Of a stretch of DNA of 64,000 nt, positions 7,818 to 16,349 are shown piece by piece; positions within the stretch are counted from its first letter, which is position 1; every line of letters starts with the position of its first letter. The translations under genes were made by a program, and so were the position numbers. The stretch is from Streptomyces antnestii (GTDB lineage: Bacteria > Actinomycetota > Actinomycetes > Streptomycetales > Streptomycetaceae): assembly GCF_004005495.1 (NCBI RefSeq), contig NZ_RZYA01000005.1:124001-188000 (forward strand). Reading direction: 5' to 3'. The notes under the pieces were generated by a model. The model had not been told where the DNA came from and did no database searches. It worked only from the letters and a program-made list of their open reading frames with translations.

Positions 7818-10667
7818 ATGCTCTGGCGCAGCCCACGAACCACCCAGCACCGAAGTCTCCGCGGAACACTCACCGGCACGGCGGCCGCCGCGGTGTTCGT
7901 CCTCACGGCGGGGCTGCTGTCCCCGGCCGGCCAGGCGACCGCCGCGGAGCCGGCCACCGATTACTGCGGTCATCAGTGCGCGGACATCCTGCCGCCCGGC
8001 GCCAACGGCAGCGCCACGCTGACGGAGATCCTCGGCCATCGCCTCTTCGGCACGCAGCCCGCCCACGCAGACGATCAACTCGGCCCCTACGACGCGCTCG
8101 CCGCCGGGTACCCGTCCCTGACGGACGACACCCTCACCCAGTTCTTCAACGACTCCTCCTTCGGGGTCCCCGATGGTCAGGTCGGTTCCGTCACGCGCCC
8201 CCGCGACGATGTGACCATCACCCGTGACAAGAAGAACGGCGTACCCCACGTCAAAGGTTCCACGCGCTACGGAACGGAGTTCGGCGCCGGCTACGCCGCA
8301 GGTCAGGACCGGCTCTGGCTGATCGACCTGTTCCGGCACATCGGCCGGGGCGAGCTCACCTCCTTCGCGGGCGGCGCCCTCGCCAACCAGGGACTCGAGC
8401 AGGAGTTCTGGCCGCAGGCCCCGTACACCGAGCAGGACCTGGAGAAGCAGGTCGCGTACATCCGCACCAGCCAGGGCGCCCGCGGCAAGCAGGCGATGGA
8501 CGACGCGCAGGCCTATATCGACGGCCTCAACGCCTACCGGGTGAAGGCGAAGGACGGGCGCTACTTCCCCGGCGAGTACGACCTGACCGGCAAGATCGAC
8601 CCCATCACGAACGCGGGCGAGATCCAGCCGTTCAAGGTGACCGACATGATCGCGCTCGCCTCGGTCGTCGGCGGCCTCTTCGGGGGCGGCGGCGGGGGAG
8701 AGGTCGACCAGGCCCTCTCGCTCCTCAAGTCCCAGCAGAAGTACGGCGTCCGCCGCGGCACCGAGATCTGGGAGTCCTTCCGCGGCCGCGACGACCCCGA
8801 GGCCGTGACGACCATCCACGACGGCACCCGCTTCCCCTACGGGGCGAAGCCGGAGAACCCGCGCGGCGAGGCACTGCCCGACAAGGGCACCGTCGAGACC
8901 GAACCCCTCGTCTTCGACCGTGAGGGCTCCGCCAAGCCGGCCCAGGCGACGAAGAAGACCCCCGTCGAGGCACCGGCGCGGCTCAAGCCCCTGCAGGGCA
9001 TGTACGACAAGGGCGTCCTGCCCGCGGACATGTTCAGGAACTCCGAGTCCAAGAAGGGCATGTCCAACGCCCTCCTCGTCTCCGGAAAGCACACCGCGTC
9101 CGGACACCCCGTCGCCGTGTTCGGCCCGCAGACCGGGTACTTCGCCCCGCAGCTGCTGATGATGCAGGAACTCCAGGGCCCCGGCATCAGCGCGCGCGGC
9201 GTCTCCTTCGCGGGCGTCGGCATGTACATCCAGCTCGGCCGCGGCCAGGACTACGCCTGGTCGGCGACCTCGGCAGGCCAGGACATCACGGACACGTACG
9301 CGGTCGACCTCTGTGAGCCGGGCGGCGCCAAGCCCACCAAGCAGTCCACGTCCTACCTCTTCCACGGCACCTGCACGCCCATGGAGAAGCTGGAGCGCAA
9401 GAACGCCTGGAAGCCGACCCTCGCCGACTCCACGGCCGCCGGCTCCTACCGGATGCAGGTCTTCCGCACCAAGTACGGCATCGTCACGCACCGCGCCACC
9501 GTCGGCGGCAAGCCCGTCGCCTACACCTCACTGCGCTCGACCTACCGGCACGAGGCCGACTCCATCATCGGCTTCCAGATGCTGAACGACCCGTCGTACG
9601 TCAAGAACGCCGCGACGTTCGAGAAGGCGGCGCAGCACATCAGCTACGCCTTCAACTGGTTCTACGCCGACTCGCGCGACATCGCGTACTACAACAGCGG
9701 CGCCAACCCGGTGCGCGCCGACGGCGTCGACGCCTCCTTCCCGGTCAAGGCCCGGAAGGCCTACGAGTGGCGGGACTTCGACCCGGCCGACAACACGGCC
9801 GCGTACACCCCGCCGTCCCAGCACCCGAACTCGCTGAACCAGGACTACTACGTCTCCTGGAACAACAAGCAGGCCAAGGGGTTCGGCGCCGCCAACTTCA
9901 GCCTCGGCGCCGTGCACCGCGCCGACCTGCTCGACGGCCGCGTGAAGAGGCTCGTCGCCGACGGCGGCGTCACCCGGGCCTCCCTCACCCAGGCCATGGA
10001 GGAGGCCGCCGTCACCGATCTGCGCGGCGAGCAGGTACTCCCCGAGATCCTCAAGGTCGTGCGCAGCAAGCCGATCGACGACCCGGCCCTGAACAAGGCC
10101 GTGCAGCAGCTGGAGGCCTGGCGCAAGGCGGGCGCCCAGCGCAACCAGACCTCGGCCGGCTCGCACACCTACGCGCACCCCGACGCCGTACGCGTCATGG
10201 ACGCCTGGTGGCCGCTCCTGGTGAAGGCCGAGTTCGAGCCGGGGCTCGGCGCCGGCCTGTACCGCGCGCTCACCGGCGAGCTGGCGATCGACGAGTCCCC
10301 GTCCGCCGGGCACGGCCCGACCGGCTCCCACGCGGGATCGGCCTTCCAGTACGGCTGGTGGGGCTACGCCGACAAGGATCTGCGTACGGTCCTCGGTCAG
10401 CCGGTGAAGGGGAAGCTGGGCGCCGCCTACTGCGGCGGCGGCAAGCTCGCCGCCTGCCGTGACGTCCTGCTCGCCACGCTCGCGCAGGCCGTCGCGAAGC
10501 CCGCGACCGAGGTCTACCCCGGCGACGACGCGTGCAAGGCCGGCGACCAGTGGTGCTCGGACACGATCATCCACCGGGCACTCGGCGGCATCACGCACCG
10601 CGCGATCCAGTGGCAGAACCGTCCGACGTACCAGCAGGTCGTCGAATTCCCGTCACACCGGCCGTAG
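7818..10667 (+). CDS. Secreted penicillin acylase-family (Ntn) amidohydrolase
   Basis: The 949-residue preproprotein has an N-terminal export signal ending near QATAAEPA (about residue 43), an alpha chain, a spacer and a beta chain. The beta chain should start at Ser416 after autocleavage, in KKGMSNALLVSGKHTASG; Ser followed by Asn is the conserved Ntn nucleophile context. VFGPQTGYFAP matches the GPQFGW-type substrate-pocket segment of penicillin G acylase, and GRGQDYAWSATSAGQDITD matches the region after it. In Streptomyces such enzymes deacylate lipopeptides, penicillins or acyl-homoserine lactones; the substrate cannot be assigned. GGGAGGA lies five bases before the ATG. It is extracellular and probably monocistronic. 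Confidence 0.92.
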   Translation: MLWRSPRTTQHRSLRGTLTGTAAAAVFVLTAGLLSPAGQATAAEPATDYCGHQCADILPPGANGSATLTEILGHRLFGTQPAHADDQLGPYDALAAGYPSLTDDTLTQFFNDSSFGVPDGQVGSVTRPRDDVTITRDKKNGVPHVKGSTRYGTEFGAGYAAGQDRLWLIDLFRHIGRGELTSFAGGALANQGLEQEFWPQAPYTEQDLEKQVAYIRTSQGARGKQAMDDAQAYIDGLNAYRVKAKDGRYFPGEYDLTGKIDPITNAGEIQPFKVTDMIALASVVGGLFGGGGGGEVDQALSLLKSQQKYGVRRGTEIWESFRGRDDPEAVTTIHDGTRFPYGAKPENPRGEALPDKGTVETEPLVFDREGSAKPAQATKKTPVEAPARLKPLQGMYDKGVLPADMFRNSESKKGMSNALLVSGKHTASGHPVAVFGPQTGYFAPQLLMMQELQGPGISARGVSFAGVGMYIQLGRGQDYAWSATSAGQDITDTYAVDLCEPGGAKPTKQSTSYLFHGTCTPMEKLERKNAWKPTLADSTAAGSYRMQVFRTKYGIVTHRATVGGKPVAYTSLRSTYRHEADSIIGFQMLNDPSYVKNAATFEKAAQHISYAFNWFYADSRDIAYYNSGANPVRADGVDASFPVKARKAYEWRDFDPADNTAAYTPPSQHPNSLNQDYYVSWNNKQAKGFGAANFSLGAVHRADLLDGRVKRLVADGGVTRASLTQAMEEAAVTDLRGEQVLPEILKVVRSKPIDDPALNKAVQQLEAWRKAGAQRNQTSAGSHTYAHPDAVRVMDAWWPLLVKAEFEPGLGAGLYRALTGELAIDESPSAGHGPTGSHAGSAFQYGWWGYADKDLRTVLGQPVKGKLGAAYCGGGKLAACRDVLLATLAQAVAKPATEVYPGDDACKAGDQWCSDTIIHRALGGITHRAIQWQNRPTYQQVVEFPSHRP

Positions 10668-10677
10668 TCGACCCACC

Positions 10678-10709
10678 GGGCCGGGCGTGTGACCTCACAT
10701 GCCCGGCCC
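10678..10709. terminator. Bidirectional hairpin terminator
   Basis: Arms of 14 bp (10678-10691 and 10696-10709, one G-T pair) enclose an ACCT loop between the convergent acylase and NamZ genes. Confidence 0.85.
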
Positions 10710-10722
10710 GCCGCTGTCCGCC

Positions 10723-11973
10723 CTACTTGTACGTGAGGTACCGGGCCCGCACCTCGCGGAACGCGGCCAGCTCGTCCTGCCAGCCCCCGACCACCTCGTC
10801 CGTGGACGCCCCCGCGTCGATCATCGTCCGCACCCGCGTGGACCCGGTGAGCTTGTCGATCCAGTTGTCGGAGCGCCAGGCGAAGTCCTTCCAGACCTTC
10901 TTCGCCGTCACCAGGAGCCCGACGCCGGTGCGCACCGGGTCGTACGCGGCCCGGTCCCTGACATGGATCTGCACCCCGCCGATCGTCCTGCCCTGGAACT
11001 TGGAGAACGTCGGCGCGAAGTACGCCTCGCGGAAGTCCACGCCGGGCAGGGCGAGTTCATTGGCGGCGGCCGCCCAGCGCCCGTCGACGCCGTCGGCGCC
11101 GAGCAGCTCGAAGGGGCGGGTCGTGCCCCGGCCCTCGGAGAGGTTCGTGCCCTCGAACAGACAGGTGCCCGAGTAGACGAGCGCGGTGTCGGCCGTCGGC
11201 ATGTTCGGGCTCGGCGGCACCCAGGGCAGCCCCGAGGCGTCGTAGAAGTCGCGCCGCTTCCAGCCGCTCATCCCGACCGTCTCCAGGTCGACCGGCTTCG
11301 CCAGGTACTCGCCGTTGAACAGGCGTGCCAGCTCCGTGACCGTCATCCCGTGGGCCTGCGCGATCTCACGGCGGCCGACGAACGTGGCGAACTCCTTGTG
11401 CAGCACGGGCCCGTAGGCACCCCGGCCCGTCACCGGATTCGGCCGGTCGAGCACCACGAACCGCTTCCCGGCGAGCTGCGCGGCCTCCATGCAGTCGTAG
11501 AGCGTCCAGATGTACGTGTAGAAGCGGGCGCCCACGTCCTGGATGTCGAAGACGACCGTGTCGACACCGGACGCGGTGAAGATGTCCGCCAGTGGCTGAC
11601 CGCTCTTCAGATAGGTGTCATAGACGGGCAGTCCGGTCGCCGGGTCGTCGTAGCGGCCCTCCGAGCCGCCCGCCTGCGCGGTGCCGCGGAAGCCGTGCTC
11701 GGGCCCGAACACGGCGGTGAGGCGCACGCGTTCGTCGGCGTGCATCACGTCCACGATGTGCCGGACGTCGCGGGTGACACCGGTCGGGTTGGTCACGAAG
11801 CCGACCTTCTGGCCGGCGAGGATCCGGTATCCGTCGGCCGCGAGCCGCTCGAAGCCGGTGCGGAGCCGGCCGCCGTCCTGCTCCGCGGCGAGCGCGGGGG
11901 ACGCCGCACCCGCGGTGGCGGCCACCGCGGAGGCGGTGGTGGCGGCGAGCAGGCTCCGTCTGGACACGTTCAT
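10723..11973 (-). CDS. DUF1343 / NamZ-type exo-beta-N-acetylmuramidase, Tat-exported
   Basis: The 416-residue protein starts with a twin-arginine signal (VSRRSLLAATTASAVAATAG, cleavage near ALAAEQ). The mature part matches the DUF1343 (YbbC) family throughout: GQKVGFVTNPTGVTRD, TAVFGPEHGFRG, DTVVFDIQDVGARFYTYIWTL, VLDRPNPVTGRG and SGTCLFEGTNLSEGRGTTRPFE. B. subtilis NamZ in this family (GH171) removes terminal N-acetylmuramic acid from peptidoglycan fragments, so a role in wall recycling or turnover is likely. GGAGG lies upstream of the ATG at 11973. Specificity for MurNAc is inferred from the family. Confidence 0.88.
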   Translation of the reverse strand: MNVSRRSLLAATTASAVAATAGAASPALAAEQDGGRLRTGFERLAADGYRILAGQKVGFVTNPTGVTRDVRHIVDVMHADERVRLTAVFGPEHGFRGTAQAGGSEGRYDDPATGLPVYDTYLKSGQPLADIFTASGVDTVVFDIQDVGARFYTYIWTLYDCMEAAQLAGKRFVVLDRPNPVTGRGAYGPVLHKEFATFVGRREIAQAHGMTVTELARLFNGEYLAKPVDLETVGMSGWKRRDFYDASGLPWVPPSPNMPTADTALVYSGTCLFEGTNLSEGRGTTRPFELLGADGVDGRWAAAANELALPGVDFREAYFAPTFSKFQGRTIGGVQIHVRDRAAYDPVRTGVGLLVTAKKVWKDFAWRSDNWIDKLTGSTRVRTMIDAGASTDEVVGGWQDELAAFREVRARYLTYK

Positions 11974-12074
11974 GGGGTGACCTCCGTGATCGCGCAAGCT
12001 GGCATGTGCACGCACGCTAACGTGCGGCACGCGTCCGCGGAACGAAGCCGCACACCGGCACCCCTTCCGCTCGG

Positions 12075-12090
12075 CTGACCGACTGCTTAG
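12075..12090. promoter_or_regulatory. Candidate TetR operator, copy 3
   Basis: CTGACCGACTGCTTAG reads on the minus strand as CTAAGC-AGTC-GGTCAG, the same arrangement as copies at 514-529 and 3795-3810. It ends 31 bases before the SDR start codon, where a repressor would block the SDR-ligase-TetR operon. Either TetR protein (579 or 14570) could be the partner. Confidence 0.5.
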
Positions 12091-12121
12091 TCTGTGACCC
12101 AAGCCGAGTCAAGGGAGACCG

Positions 12122-12889
12122 ATGGTGGACAGCCTGCGGGGCACAGGGGTCGTCGTCACCGGAGCGGGAGGCGGCATCGGAGCCGCCCTCGCCCGCCGCT
12201 TCGCCGCGTCGGGAGCGCGCGTCGTCGTCAACGACCTGGACGCCGGGAAGGCGAAGGCGGTCGCGGACGAGATCGGCGCCAGAGCGGTACCGGGAGACGC
12301 GTCCGGGATCGTCGCCGAGGCCCTGGACGCCCTCGACGGCAGCATCGACGTCTACTGCGCCAACGCGGGGCTCGCCTCCGGCGGCACCGAGGACGCCGAC
12401 GAACAGATCTGGGCCGACGCCTGGGACGTCAACGTCATGGCCCACGTCCGCGCGGCGAAGGCCCTGCTGCCCGGCTGGCTGGAGCGCGGCAGCGGCCGCT
12501 TCGTCTCCACCGTCTCCGCGGCGGGCCTGCTCACGATGGTCGGTGCCGCGCCCTACAGCGTCACCAAGCACGGCGCGTACGCGTTCGCCGAGTGGCTGTC
12601 CCTCACCTACCGGCACCGCGGGATCAAGGTCCACGCGATCTGCCCGCAGGGCGTGCGCACGGACATGCTGACCGCCGCCGGATCGGCCGGGGAGCTCGTC
12701 CTCGCGCCGACCGCGATCGAGCCCGAGGACGTCGCCGACGCGCTCTTCGCGGGCATCGAGGAGGACCGCTTCCTGATCCTGCCGCACCCCGAGGTCGCCG
12801 GGTACTACGCGGCCCGCGCCGCCGCCCCCGACCGCTGGCTGTCGAACATGAACCACATCCAGCAGAAGATGGAGGCCGCGCAGCAGTGA
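12122..12889 (+). CDS. Short-chain dehydrogenase/reductase
   Basis: A 255-residue classical SDR with the NAD(P)-binding motif TGAGGGIG (residues 14-21), the CANAG variant of NNAG, the catalytic Ser in VSTVSAAG and the YSVTKHG Tyr-Lys pair. Asp in VVVNDLDAG suggests NAD(H) preference. It probably oxidises or reduces a hydroxyacyl or ketone intermediate of lipid catabolism, because its stop overlaps the start of an acyl-CoA ligase (GTGA at 12886-12889) and a TetR gene follows. AAGGGAG lies five bases before the ATG. The exact substrate is unknown. Confidence 0.92.
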   Translation: MVDSLRGTGVVVTGAGGGIGAALARRFAASGARVVVNDLDAGKAKAVADEIGARAVPGDASGIVAEALDALDGSIDVYCANAGLASGGTEDADEQIWADAWDVNVMAHVRAAKALLPGWLERGSGRFVSTVSAAGLLTMVGAAPYSVTKHGAYAFAEWLSLTYRHRGIKVHAICPQGVRTDMLTAAGSAGELVLAPTAIEPEDVADALFAGIEEDRFLILPHPEVAGYYAARAAAPDRWLSNMNHIQQKMEAAQQ

Positions 12890-14553
12890 CCACCTCGATC
12901 TACGCGGCCAGGCCCTGGCTCGGACAGCTCTCCGAGGCCCAGCGCGCCCCCGTCACCCCGGCGGACTCCGTCCTCCACGCCTTCCGCGCGGCGGTCCGCA
13001 CGGCCCCCGACCGCACCGCCGTCGCCTACTTCGACGGCCGCCTCAGCTACCGGGAACTCGACGCGCTCAGCGACTCGGTGGCCGGGCACCTCGCCGCGCG
13101 CGGCCTGGAGCGCGGCGACCGGGCCGCCCTCATGCTGCAGAACTCCCCGCACTTCGTGATCGGCCTGCTCGCCGCCTACAAGGCGGGCGCGACCGTCGTC
13201 CCCGTCAACCCGATGTACAAGTCGGGCGAGGTCACCCACGTCCTGCACGACGCCGACGTCACCGCCCTCATCTGCTCCGACCGGGCCTGGGAGACGTACC
13301 TGCGCGAGACCGCCGCGGACTCTCCCGTACGGATCGTGCTCACCGCCTGTGAGCTCGACCTCCAGACGCGCGGCGACGAACGGGTCCTGAAGTTCGAACG
13401 CGTGGAGCCGCAGGCCGAGGACGCGGACGACCTCCTGACCGTCGCCCGGCAGGGCAACGCGGCCCCCGAAGGCCGCGACCCGGGACCGGACGACATCGCG
13501 CTCATCAGCTACACCTCCGGCACCAGCGGCACCCCCAAGGGCGCCACGAACCTGCACCGCAACATCGCGTACAACGCCGAACGCCAGCGCACCGGACTCG
13601 GCATCCCCGAGGGCGCCACGTACTTCGGGCTCGCGCCGCTGTTCCACATCACCGGCATGGTCTGCCAGTTGGTGTCCTCCTTCGCGAACGCGGGCACCCT
13701 CGCCCTCGCCTACCGCTTCGAGGCCGGCGTCGTCCTGGACGCCTTCGCGGAGCACCGGCCGGCCTACACCGTGGGCCCCTCCACCGCCTTCATGGCGCTC
13801 GCCGCCCACCCGGCCGCGACCCGCGCGCACTTCGCCTCGTTCGACTCGATCTCGTCGGGCGGGGCGCCGGTGCCGCCCGCCCTCGTGGAGAAGTTCCGGA
13901 CGGCCTTCGGCCCCTACATCCACAACGGCTACGGCCTCACCGAGTGCACCGCGCCCTGCGCCACCGTGCCGCCCGGCAAGGAAGCCCCCGTCGACCCCGC
14001 CTCCGGCACCCTCGCCGTCGGCGTCCCGGGACCCGACAGCGTCGTCCGGATCGTGGACGACCTCGGCCAGGAGGTGCCGTTCGGCGAGCAGGGAGAGATC
14101 GCCGTGCGCGGCCCCCAGGTCGTGCCCGGCTACTGGAAGCGCCCCGACGCCACCGCCGAGACCTTCCCCGACGGCGAACTGCGCACCGGTGACATCGGCT
14201 TCATGGACGCCGATGGCTGGCTCTACGTCGTCGACCGCAAGAAGGACATGATCAACGCCTCCGGCTTCAAGGTCTGGCCCCGCGAGGTGGAGGACGTCCT
14301 CTACACCCACGAGGCCGTCCGCGAGGCCGCCGTCGTGGGCGTCCCGGACCCCTACCGCGGTGAGACGGTCAGGGCGTACGTGAGTCTGCGTCCGGGCGCT
14401 TCGGTGGGCCCCGACGAGCTCGCCGCCCACTGCAAGGAACGGCTCGCCGCGTACAAGTACCCGCGCGAGGTGGAGATCCTGCCGGAGCTGCCGAAGACCA
14501 CAAGTGGGAAGATCCTCCGACGGGAACTGCGTTCCCGTGAACGGACCGACTGA
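12886..14553 (+). CDS. AMP-forming fatty acid/carboxylate--CoA ligase
   Basis: A 555-residue ANL-superfamily adenylating enzyme. It shows the AMP-binding P-loop YTSGTSGTPKGATNLHRN (about residues 205-222), the A5-type motif NGYGLTE (about 346-352), GELRTGDIGFMDADGWLYVVDRKKDMI (A7/A8) and the C-terminal catalytic Lys in TTSGKILRREL. The reaction is carboxylate + ATP + CoA to acyl-CoA + AMP + PPi. It begins at GTG 12886 inside the SDR stop codon, so translation is coupled. The preference (long, medium or aromatic acids) is not clear from sequence; the SDR and TetR context favours fatty or alicyclic acids. Confidence 0.93.
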   Translation: MTTSIYAARPWLGQLSEAQRAPVTPADSVLHAFRAAVRTAPDRTAVAYFDGRLSYRELDALSDSVAGHLAARGLERGDRAALMLQNSPHFVIGLLAAYKAGATVVPVNPMYKSGEVTHVLHDADVTALICSDRAWETYLRETAADSPVRIVLTACELDLQTRGDERVLKFERVEPQAEDADDLLTVARQGNAAPEGRDPGPDDIALISYTSGTSGTPKGATNLHRNIAYNAERQRTGLGIPEGATYFGLAPLFHITGMVCQLVSSFANAGTLALAYRFEAGVVLDAFAEHRPAYTVGPSTAFMALAAHPAATRAHFASFDSISSGGAPVPPALVEKFRTAFGPYIHNGYGLTECTAPCATVPPGKEAPVDPASGTLAVGVPGPDSVVRIVDDLGQEVPFGEQGEIAVRGPQVVPGYWKRPDATAETFPDGELRTGDIGFMDADGWLYVVDRKKDMINASGFKVWPREVEDVLYTHEAVREAAVVGVPDPYRGETVRAYVSLRPGASVGPDELAAHCKERLAAYKYPREVEILPELPKTTSGKILRRELRSRERTD

Positions 14554-14569
14554 TCGCAGGAGAAAGCAG

Positions 14570-15172
14570 GTGGCGGCAGTGCCCAGGACGACGGACTCGG
14601 ACGGTACGCCCGTCCCGCAGAGGCTGCTCGCCGCCGCCACCCGGCTCTTCGCCGAGCGCGGGTACGACCGCACCTCGGTCCAGGAGATCGTCGAGGCGGC
14701 CGGCGTCACCAAGGGCGCGCTCTACCACTACTTCGGCTCCAAGGACGACCTGCTGCACGAGATCTACGGGCGGGTGCTCCGCCTGCAGCAGGAACGCCTC
14801 GACGCGTTCGCGGACGCCGACGCGCCCGTGGAGCGGCGGCTGCGCGACGCCGCGGCCGACGTGGTGGTCACGACCATCGAGAACCTCGACGACGCGTCGA
14901 TCTTCTTCCGCTCCATGCATCACCTCAGCCCGGAGAAGAACAAGCAGGTACGGGCCGAGCGGCGGCGCTACCACGAGCGGTTCAGGGCCCTGATCGAGGA
15001 GGGCCAGAAGACCGGCGTGTTCTCCACGGCCACGCCCGCCGACCTGGTCGTCGACTACCACTTCGGATCCGTGCACCACCTCTCCACCTGGTACCGCCCG
15101 GGCGGGCCACTCACCCCGCAGGAGGTCGCCGACCACCTGGCGGACCTGCTGCTGCGCGCGCTGCGGCCGTAG
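14570..15172 (+). CDS. TetR-family transcriptional regulator
   Basis: A 200-residue protein from GTG 14570, preceded by AGGAGA with a six-base spacer; the reading frame is open upstream into the ligase. The helix-turn-helix (RLFAERGYDRTSVQEIVEAA, then GVTKGALYHYFGSKDDLL) is at about residues 20-65. The C-terminal half has a KstR2/FadR-like TetR_C region with HHLSPEKNKQVRAERRRYHERF. It is the third gene of the SDR-ligase operon (16-base gap) and probably autoregulates it through an acyl-CoA effector; the element at 12075-12090 is a possible site. Confidence 0.9.
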   Translation: MAAVPRTTDSDGTPVPQRLLAAATRLFAERGYDRTSVQEIVEAAGVTKGALYHYFGSKDDLLHEIYGRVLRLQQERLDAFADADAPVERRLRDAAADVVVTTIENLDDASIFFRSMHHLSPEKNKQVRAERRRYHERFRALIEEGQKTGVFSTATPADLVVDYHFGSVHHLSTWYRPGGPLTPQEVADHLADLLLRALRP

Positions 15173-15203
15173 CCACGGGCAAGGGCACGGGCAAGGGCAC
15201 GGG

Positions 15204-15247
15204 CATGTGTAAGGGGCGGTCGCCATGGCGACCGCCCCTTACACATG
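15204..15247. terminator. 44-bp perfect palindrome, bidirectional terminator
   Basis: The sequence 15204-15247 equals its own reverse complement over all 44 bases, centred on CCATGG. It lies between the convergent TetR and His-rich genes. It follows two copies of GGGCAAGGGCAC at about 15178-15203. The length and perfection of the arms make an efficient two-way terminator likely. Confidence 0.8.
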
Positions 15248-15261
15248 GACATCGGGGACCG

Positions 15262-15558
15262 TCAGTGGTCGTCCCAGTGGCCGTCGTGCGCCGCGTGCCG
15301 GTGGCCGTCGTGGACGTAGTCGACGTGGTCGCCGTGGGTGACGGACTCGTGTCCGCAGTCCGGGCCGTGGCGGTGCTCGTGGCCCTGGTGCGTGGTGTGG
15401 GCGCCGGGCTCGCACTCGTCCCAGTGACCGTTGTGCTCGGCGTGCAGATGCCCGTCGTGCGCGTAGTCGACGTGGTCGCCGTGCGGGACCGCGGGGTGGC
15501 CGCAGCCCTCACCGTGGGTGTGCTCGTGCACCGGGTGTTCGTGGTGGAGAGTGGTCAT
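15262..15558 (-). CDS. Histidine-rich duplicated metal-binding protein
   Basis: The 98-residue product has 28 histidines (29%) and three cysteines. It is built from two copies of a 29-residue unit: residues 19-47 (CGHPAVPHGDHVDYAHDGH and on) and 68-96 (CGHESVTHGDHVDYVHDGH and on), separated by an HxH-rich linker. There is no signal peptide, so it is probably cytoplasmic. The composition indicates binding of several Zn, Ni, Co or Cu ions, as a store or chaperone. A 22-bp imperfect palindrome 15 bases before the start codon suggests control by a metal regulator. No orthologue with known function is recalled. Confidence 0.8.
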   Translation of the reverse strand: MTTLHHEHPVHEHTHGEGCGHPAVPHGDHVDYAHDGHLHAEHNGHWDECEPGAHTTHQGHEHRHGPDCGHESVTHGDHVDYVHDGHRHAAHDGHWDDH

Positions 15559-15572
15559 GGCTCCAGGCTAGT

Positions 15573-15594
15573 CGGAAATGTCCGGATCATTCCG
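15573..15594. promoter_or_regulatory. Candidate operator of the His-rich gene
   Basis: CGGAA-N3-TCCGGA-N3-TTCCG is a 22-bp imperfect palindrome (16 of 22 positions symmetric) located 15-36 bases before the ATG at 15558. It overlaps where a promoter or leader would be. A Fur/Zur-type regulator is a reasonable guess from the gene product, but the sequence is not a clear Zur box. Confidence 0.35.
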
Positions 15595-15641
15595 TCAAGG
15601 ACTGTGCCGGCGACACGGAGTTCACTCCAGTTCGCACCAGT

Positions 15642-16349
15642 TCACACGACCATCGCCACGGCGAACACGGCCAGCGCCACCGAGCACGCCACCGCCACGA
15701 CGGCCGCGCGCCGGGTCATCGCCGGCGGCGACGTCTCGTGCAGCGCCAGATCGCGGATCCGGCAGTGCGCCACCACCAGGAACCCCAGCCACACCAGAAG
15801 ACACAGGGCCGCGGCCACCAGATGCAGCGTGCCCACGCCACCGTGGAGCGTCGTCTTGACCGCGAGAACCGCCGCCACGGTGCACGACAGGGTCGTCCGC
15901 CGCCACGCGAGCCGCGTCCGCTCGGGCTGAAGCCCAGGATCACGCCCAGCCGCCGACTCCTCACCGGGGACGGCGCCCGAGCCTGCCGGCTCCTCGCCGA
16001 CGGCGCCCGTCGGCTCCTCCTCCGGGACCGCGCCCGAGCCCGCCGGCTCCTCGCCAGGGACCGCGTCCGTGCCTACCGGCTCCTCCTCCGGGACCGCGCC
16101 CGAGCCCGTCGGCTCCTCCTCCGGGACCGCGCCCGAGCCCGCCGGCTCCTCGCCAGGGACCGCGTCCGCGCCTACCGGCTCCTCCTCCGGGACCGCGCCC
16201 GAGCCCGCCGGCTCCTCGCCAGGGACCGCGTCCGCGCCTACCGGCTCCTCCTCCGGGACCGCGCCCGAGCCCGCCGGTTCCTCGCCGGGGACCGCGTCCG
16301 TGCCCCCGCCCCCCGACTCCTCGCCCCCGCCCCCGGGCGGCCCGTTCAC
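15642..16349 (-). CDS. DUF202 membrane protein with N-terminal 11-residue repeat
   Basis: The 235-residue protein from GTG 16349 (overlapping the stop of the upstream DUF202 gene as GTGA) has a glycine-rich start, then about eleven copies of an 11-residue unit of the type SGAVPEEEPVG / ADAVPGEEPAG (residues 17-134). A DUF202 domain follows, with the signature LQPERTRLAWRRTTLS and three hydrophobic helices (SCTVAAVLAVKTTL, LHLVAAALCLLVWLGFLVVAH, AAVVAVACSVALAVFAVAMVV). DUF202 proteins are small membrane proteins of unknown function. The acidic Pro-rich repeat should be disordered and probably cytosolic. An ATG at 16358 is an alternative start. Confidence 0.8.
   Translation of the reverse strand: MNGPPGGGGEESGGGGTDAVPGEEPAGSGAVPEEEPVGADAVPGEEPAGSGAVPEEEPVGADAVPGEEPAGSGAVPEEEPTGSGAVPEEEPVGTDAVPGEEPAGSGAVPEEEPTGAVGEEPAGSGAVPGEESAAGRDPGLQPERTRLAWRRTTLSCTVAAVLAVKTTLHGGVGTLHLVAAALCLLVWLGFLVVAHCRIRDLALHETSPPAMTRRAAVVAVACSVALAVFAVAMVV
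15948..16301. repeat. 33-bp/66-bp in-frame tandem repeat
   Basis: About eleven 33-base units occur, alternating between two types to give a 66-base higher-order period. They encode the acidic Pro-Gly repeat of the DUF202 protein. One unit is shortened to eight codons (AVGEEPAG). The copies are nearly identical, so the array is probably length-variable among strains. All copies keep the reading frame; it is not a CRISPR array. Confidence 0.9.

Noticed and set aside
15948..16301. Regular 33/66-base repeats resembling a CRISPR-like array
   Set aside because: All units are in one open frame, have no unique spacers, and encode a clean 11-residue protein repeat.
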